A stretch of 64,000 nucleotides of DNA from CAVPDA01 sp963702495 (GTDB lineage: Bacteria; Pseudomonadota; Gammaproteobacteria; Burkholderiales; Rhodocyclaceae). The notes beneath the pieces are model-generated. The model had not been told where the DNA came from, made no database searches, and worked only from the letters and a program-made list of their open reading frames with translations. The translations under genes and the position numbers were made by a program. Shown one piece after another: positions 60,390 through 64,000 of this stretch. How positions within the stretch are numbered: the first letter of the stretch is position 1; the number at the start of each line of letters is the position of its first letter. The DNA is taken from NCBI GenBank assembly GCA_963702495.1, contig CAVPDA010000014.1:186001-250000 (forward strand). The letters are read 5' to 3'.

Positions 60390-60500
60390 GGCCGCGGTGA
60401 AGGGCCGGACGGCTCATCTCCCGCTCTCCCCCTGCTCCTCTCCCGCGCGGGGCGAGGGCAGTTCGGTGCGCGCCATCGGCGCGGAAAGCGGCCGGCCGTC

Positions 60501-63500
60501 ATGATTGCCCACATCATCCAGTGGTCCCTGCGCAACAAGCTGTTCGTCGTGGCCGGTGCCCTGCTGCTCCTGTTCTGGGGCGGCTGGCAGGCGGCGCACA
60601 CGCCGGTGAACGTCTTTCCCGACCTCACGGCGCCGACCGTGACGGTGGTGACCGAAGCCCACGGCATGGCGCCCGCCGACGTCGAGTCCCTCGTCACCTT
60701 CCCCATCGAGACCGCGCTCAACGGCGCGCCGGGCGTGCGCCGGGTGCGTTCCTCCACCAAGGTCGGACTGTCGGTGATCAGCGTGGAATTCGATTGGGGG
60801 ACGGAAATCCAGCAGGCACGCCAGGTGGTGGCGGAAAAACTGCAGCTTGCCCGTGCCGCGCTGCCGCCGGAGGCGGCGGCGCCCGTCATGACGCCCGCTG
60901 CTTCGATCATGGGCGAGATCATGTTCATCGCCCTCACCTCCGAAAAGCATGCCGCCACGGAACTCCGGAACAGCGCCGAATTCGTCCTGCGCAAGCGCCT
61001 GCTGGCGGTGCCGGGGGTGGCGGAGGTGCTGCCCATCGGCGGCGATCTGCAGCAGTTCCAGGTCACCGTCCAACCGGAGCGCCTGGCCGCCTACAACCTC
61101 ACCCTCGCCGAGGTGGTGACGGCCGTGGGCGAGGGCAACCGCAACGTCTCGGCCGGCTTCTACGTCCAGGGCGGTCAGGAGTATCTGATCCAGGGCATCG
61201 GCCGCATCACGCGCCTGGAGGACATCGGCGAGGCGGTCGTCGCGCTGCGCGACAAGCAGCCGGTGCTGGTGCGCCAGGTGGCGGAGGTCGGCATCGGCGT
61301 GGCGCCGCAGCGCGGCATCGGCTCCCACGACGGCAAGCCGGCGGTGGTGCTCGGCATCCAGAAGCAGCCGGGCGCCAACACGCTGGAGCTGACGGCGCGG
61401 CTGGACCGGACGCTGGCGGAGATCCAGGCCACGCTGCCCGCCGGCATGCTGGTCAACAGCCACATCTTTCGCCAGGCCGACTTCATCCGCATCTCCATCG
61501 ACAACCTGCTGGCGGCGCTGCGCGACGGCGCCATCCTCGTCATCGCCATCGTCTTCGCCTTCCTGCTCTCGCTGCGCGCGACCCTGATCACGCTGCTTGC
61601 CATCCCGCTCTCGCTGGTGGCCGCCATCCTGTCCATGAAGGCGCTCGGCGCCACCATCAACACCATGACCCTGGGCGGCATGGCGATCGCGCTGGGCGCC
61701 CTGGTCGATGACGCCATCATCGTGGTGGAGAACATCGTGCGCCGCCTGCGGGAGAACAACCTCAAACCCGCTCCCCAGCGTCTCGCCACCGGCCACGTGG
61801 TGTTCGGCGCGACGCGGGAGATCCAGGGCTCCATCGTGTTCGCCACCCTGATCATCATGCTGGTGTTCCTGCCGCTGTTCTTTCTCTCCGGCGTGGAGGG
61901 GCGGTTGATGGTGCCGCTCGGCTTCGCCTACGTGGTGTCGCTGGCGGCCTCGCTGCTGGTGGCGATCACCGTCACCCCGGTGCTGTCGGCGCTGTTGCTG
62001 CCGCGCTCGCGGGCGGCGCGGGATGCCGCCGAACCGCGCTTCGTGCATTGGCTGAAGGCCATCTACCGCAAGTCGCTGCAGGCCACGGTGACGCGCTGGA
62101 AGAGCATCGCCGCGGCGAGCCTGGCCGTGTTCGCCGCGGCGCTGGCCGCCCTCTGGTCGGCCGGCCAGTCCTTCCTGCCGGATTTCAACGAGGGCACGCT
62201 CACCATCAGCGCCGCGACCCTTCCCGGCACCTCGCTGCAGGAGTCGGACCGCCTCGGCCAGATGGTGGAGCAGATCCTGTTGAGCCATCCCGAAGTGGCG
62301 GCCACGGCGCGCCGCACCGGCCGCTCGCCCCTCGACCCCCACGCGCTGGACATCCACGAATCGGAGCTGGAGGTGAGCCTGGCCATGAAGGAGCGCAGCA
62401 AGGAGGAATTCCTGGCCGCGCTGCGCCGCGACCTGACGACGGTGCCGGGCATGAACATCGTGGTCGGCCAGCCGATCTCGCACCGCATCGACCACATGCT
62501 GTCCGGCAGCCGCGCCAACATCGCGGTAAAGATCTTCGGGCCCGACCTGTACGAGCTGCGGCGCATCGCGCAGCAGGTCAAGGGCGTGATGGAAACGGTG
62601 CCGGGCGCGGTGGACGTGACGCCGGAGCAGCAGACCGACATCCCCTTCCTCACCGTTCAGTATCGGCGCGAGGCGCTGGCGCGTCACGGCCTTTCGGTGA
62701 AGCAGATGTCGGAGGCGATCGAGGCCGCCTTCGCCGGCGTGGCCGTGTCCAAGGTGCTGCAGGGCCAGGCGACGTTCGACCTGGTGGTGCGCTACGACCC
62801 GGCGGTGCGCGACAGCCTCGAAGCCCTGCGCGCCACGCTCATCACCACGCCCGGCGGGGCGCGGCTGCCGCTGGCCGCGCTGGCCGACATCCGCAACGAT
62901 CGCGGCCCCTATTTCATCAACCGCGAGAACGTGCAGCGCAAGATGGTGGTGATGGCTAACGTCGCCGGGCGCGACCTGCACGGCGTGGTCGAGGACATGC
63001 GCGGCCGCATCGGCGACGCGGTGACACTGCCCCAGGGCTATCACGTCGAATTCGGCGGCCAGTTCGAGAGCGCCGAGGAGGCTTCCCGCACCCTGCTGCT
63101 GCTCGGTGCGGCGGTGACGGTGGGCATGTTCCTGCTGCTGTTCGTGGCCTTCCGCTCGGTGCGCGATGCCCTGCTGGTGATGCTCAACCTGCCCCTGGCG
63201 CTGATCGGCGGCGTGATCGGCGTCCATGTCACCGGCGGCACCCTGTCGGTGGCGTCGATCATCGGCTTCATCACCCTGTTCGGCATCGCCACCCGCAACG
63301 GCGTCATGATGATCGCCCACATCCATCATCTGGTGGAGCACGAGGGCGTGCGCGATCCCCTGGCGGCGGTGGCGCGCGGTGCCGAGGAGCGGCTGATTCC
63401 GATCCTCATGACGGCGCTGGCGGCGGGGCTGGCCCTGGTTCCCCTGGCCTTCTCCGGCGGGCAGCCGGGCAGCGAGATTCAGGCGCCGATGGCCATCGTC

Positions 63501-63623
63501 ATCCTGTTCGGCCTGCTCACCTCGACGGCGCTGAACATGGTCGTGGTGCCGGCGCTGTATCTGCGCTTCGGTTCCATCCGGCTGCGCGGCGCCCAGACTG
63601 CCCCGAATATCCTGCCCGCCTGA
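60501..63623 (+). CDS. CzcA/CusA-like HME-RND heavy-metal efflux pump
   Basis: The 1,040-aa protein has the complete RND plan: helix 1 at the N-terminus, two large periplasmic loops, and 12 helices. The HME hallmark in helix 4 is LGALVDDAIIVVENIVRRLREN, with the acidic residues of the proton relay. N-terminal NVFPDLTAPTVTVVTEAHGMAPADVE is typical. The metal (Zn/Co/Cd or Cu/Ag) is not settled by sequence alone. It follows the CzcB-like gene by 111 bp. Start ATG 60501. No czcC-type channel gene lies in the cluster. Confidence 0.9.
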   Translation: MIAHIIQWSLRNKLFVVAGALLLLFWGGWQAAHTPVNVFPDLTAPTVTVVTEAHGMAPADVESLVTFPIETALNGAPGVRRVRSSTKVGLSVISVEFDWGTEIQQARQVVAEKLQLARAALPPEAAAPVMTPAASIMGEIMFIALTSEKHAATELRNSAEFVLRKRLLAVPGVAEVLPIGGDLQQFQVTVQPERLAAYNLTLAEVVTAVGEGNRNVSAGFYVQGGQEYLIQGIGRITRLEDIGEAVVALRDKQPVLVRQVAEVGIGVAPQRGIGSHDGKPAVVLGIQKQPGANTLELTARLDRTLAEIQATLPAGMLVNSHIFRQADFIRISIDNLLAALRDGAILVIAIVFAFLLSLRATLITLLAIPLSLVAAILSMKALGATINTMTLGGMAIALGALVDDAIIVVENIVRRLRENNLKPAPQRLATGHVVFGATREIQGSIVFATLIIMLVFLPLFFLSGVEGRLMVPLGFAYVVSLAASLLVAITVTPVLSALLLPRSRAARDAAEPRFVHWLKAIYRKSLQATVTRWKSIAAASLAVFAAALAALWSAGQSFLPDFNEGTLTISAATLPGTSLQESDRLGQMVEQILLSHPEVAATARRTGRSPLDPHALDIHESELEVSLAMKERSKEEFLAALRRDLTTVPGMNIVVGQPISHRIDHMLSGSRANIAVKIFGPDLYELRRIAQQVKGVMETVPGAVDVTPEQQTDIPFLTVQYRREALARHGLSVKQMSEAIEAAFAGVAVSKVLQGQATFDLVVRYDPAVRDSLEALRATLITTPGGARLPLAALADIRNDRGPYFINRENVQRKMVVMANVAGRDLHGVVEDMRGRIGDAVTLPQGYHVEFGGQFESAEEASRTLLLLGAAVTVGMFLLLFVAFRSVRDALLVMLNLPLALIGGVIGVHVTGGTLSVASIIGFITLFGIATRNGVMMIAHIHHLVEHEGVRDPLAAVARGAEERLIPILMTALAAGLALVPLAFSGGQPGSEIQAPMAIVILFGLLTSTALNMVVVPALYLRFGSIRLRGAQTAPNILPA

Positions 63624-63710
63624 CGGCGACGGAGCCGGCGGCGGTCAGCCGCTTACGGACGCATTCCGCCCAAGAATGATTGGCCGGACGGCGGGTCTGG
63701 GGGATCTACG

Positions 63711-63726
63711 CGGGGGCGTGCCCCCG
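63711..63726. terminator. Hairpin after the czcA-like gene
   Basis: CGGGGGC and GCCCCCG form a 7-bp stem with a two-base loop. It lies in the 203-bp gap between convergent genes (63624-63826), which otherwise holds only one more hairpin. A short TCTT follows. Confidence 0.4.
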
Positions 63727-63746
63727 TCTTCCAAGTCGGGGGATAT

Positions 63747-63766
63747 ACAAGGGGAATCCCCCTTGT
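63747..63766. terminator. Second hairpin in the convergent gap
   Basis: ACAAGGGG and CCCCTTGT are perfect 8-bp arms around AATC. It is placed to terminate transcription from either side. Confidence 0.45.
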
Positions 63767-63826
63767 TCGTGCATGGCAGGTCTTGCGGCCGCAGGTCATG
63801 GGCAAACCGGTTCCGGCTCGGGCGGC

Positions 63827-64000
63827 TCACGTGGTTTGTTCCGCCGGGGCCACATCCCGCAGCGGCCGTGTGGCGCATTCCTCGAAGACACGCGCCTTGC
63901 AGGTGGCGCAGATTTCCGGATCGAGGCGCTCGAAGATGGTGGCGATGGCCTGGCGCTTCTTGGTGAACAGGGCATCGGCGCCGATGTCGGCGGCATAGGG
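63827..64000 (-). CDS. C-terminal fragment of a protein, probably SulP/STAS-type (3' part only)
   Basis: The last 57 codons of a minus-strand gene enter from the right edge and stop at 63827-63829. It reads ADIGADALFTKKRQAIATIF, then ERLDPEICATCKARVFEEC. The first part resembles the end of a STAS domain, and the CxxC...C tail is of the kind seen at the end of some SulP transporters. The remainder lies outside the window, so the identity is tentative. Confidence 0.45.
   Translation of the reverse strand, partial: PYAADIGADALFTKKRQAIATIFERLDPEICATCKARVFEECATRPLRDVAPAEQTT

Noticed and set aside
60414..63341. Long minus-strand frame opposite the CzcA-like gene
   Set aside because: It is a His/Arg/Gln-rich shadow; the plus strand encodes a complete RND pump.
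1..64000. tRNA or rRNA genes, CRISPR arrays, insertion-sequence transposases, prophage genes
   Set aside because: None was recognised on either strand while reading the window. Short REP-like palindromes are the only mobile-type sequences seen.

Overview
The window is high-GC, densely packed chromosomal DNA. It fits a Gram-negative proteobacterium, most likely a betaproteobacterium of the Rhodocyclales/Nitrosomonadales kind. Supporting features are TolC and OmpA envelope proteins, a Tat-type peptidoglycan hydrolase, HME-RND metal efflux, ChrB/ChrA chromate resistance and a DUF2309 inorganic-carbon pump. This assignment is inference; no rRNA, tRNA or CRISPR array was seen. No gap between genes exceeds 300 bases.

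Layout. (1) 1-5302: an unusual pair of reading frames. The first carries a PEP-synthase-type swivelling His domain. The second joins a low-molecular-weight tyrosine phosphatase to a PEP-synthase ATP-binding domain, so the usual dikinase order is reversed. The two may be one polypeptide split by a single extra base near 3697. (2) 5461-13183: cell-wall remodelling (MepK-like endopeptidase, L,D-transpeptidase) and ion transport (CPA2 antiporter, P-type ATPase). (3) 13262-29954, minus strand: a giant surface protein (about 3,500 aa) followed by TolC, two HlyD-type adaptors and an M50 metalloprotease fused to an adaptor domain. This looks like a complete export operon without an ABC transporter, and is one of the two best candidates for an undescribed system. 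(4) 30114-35693: radical SAM protein, DAHP synthase, GT83-type glycosyltransferase, UbiA-family prenyltransferase, cyclic-nucleotide-binding protein, with REP-like palindromes between genes. (5) 35791-39798: two-component system, a candidate direct-repeat operator, a USP-like protein, a small membrane protein and a TauE/SafE exporter. (6) 39879-52168: cobalamin adenosyltransferase (minus), then a SulP transporter with an unusual coiled-coil insertion and an expanded DAB-type carbon-uptake operon (one DabA with four antiporter-like membrane subunits). (7) 52193-56676, minus strand: beta-carbonic-anhydrase-like protein, ChrB C-terminal domain protein, ChrA, ChrB, and an OmpA-family lipoprotein. 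(8) 56914-63623: MFS transporter and a czc/cus-like metal-efflux cluster (CzcI-like, 49-aa exported peptide, CzcB-like, CzcA-like) with no CzcC. (9) The right edge holds the C-terminus of a minus-strand gene, probably a STAS/SulP-type protein.

Three genes (near 3697, 56181 and 60161) each look broken by one extra base. Restoring the frame in each gives a natural family-like continuation. They may be assembly errors or real frameshifts, and this matters for reading the annotation.
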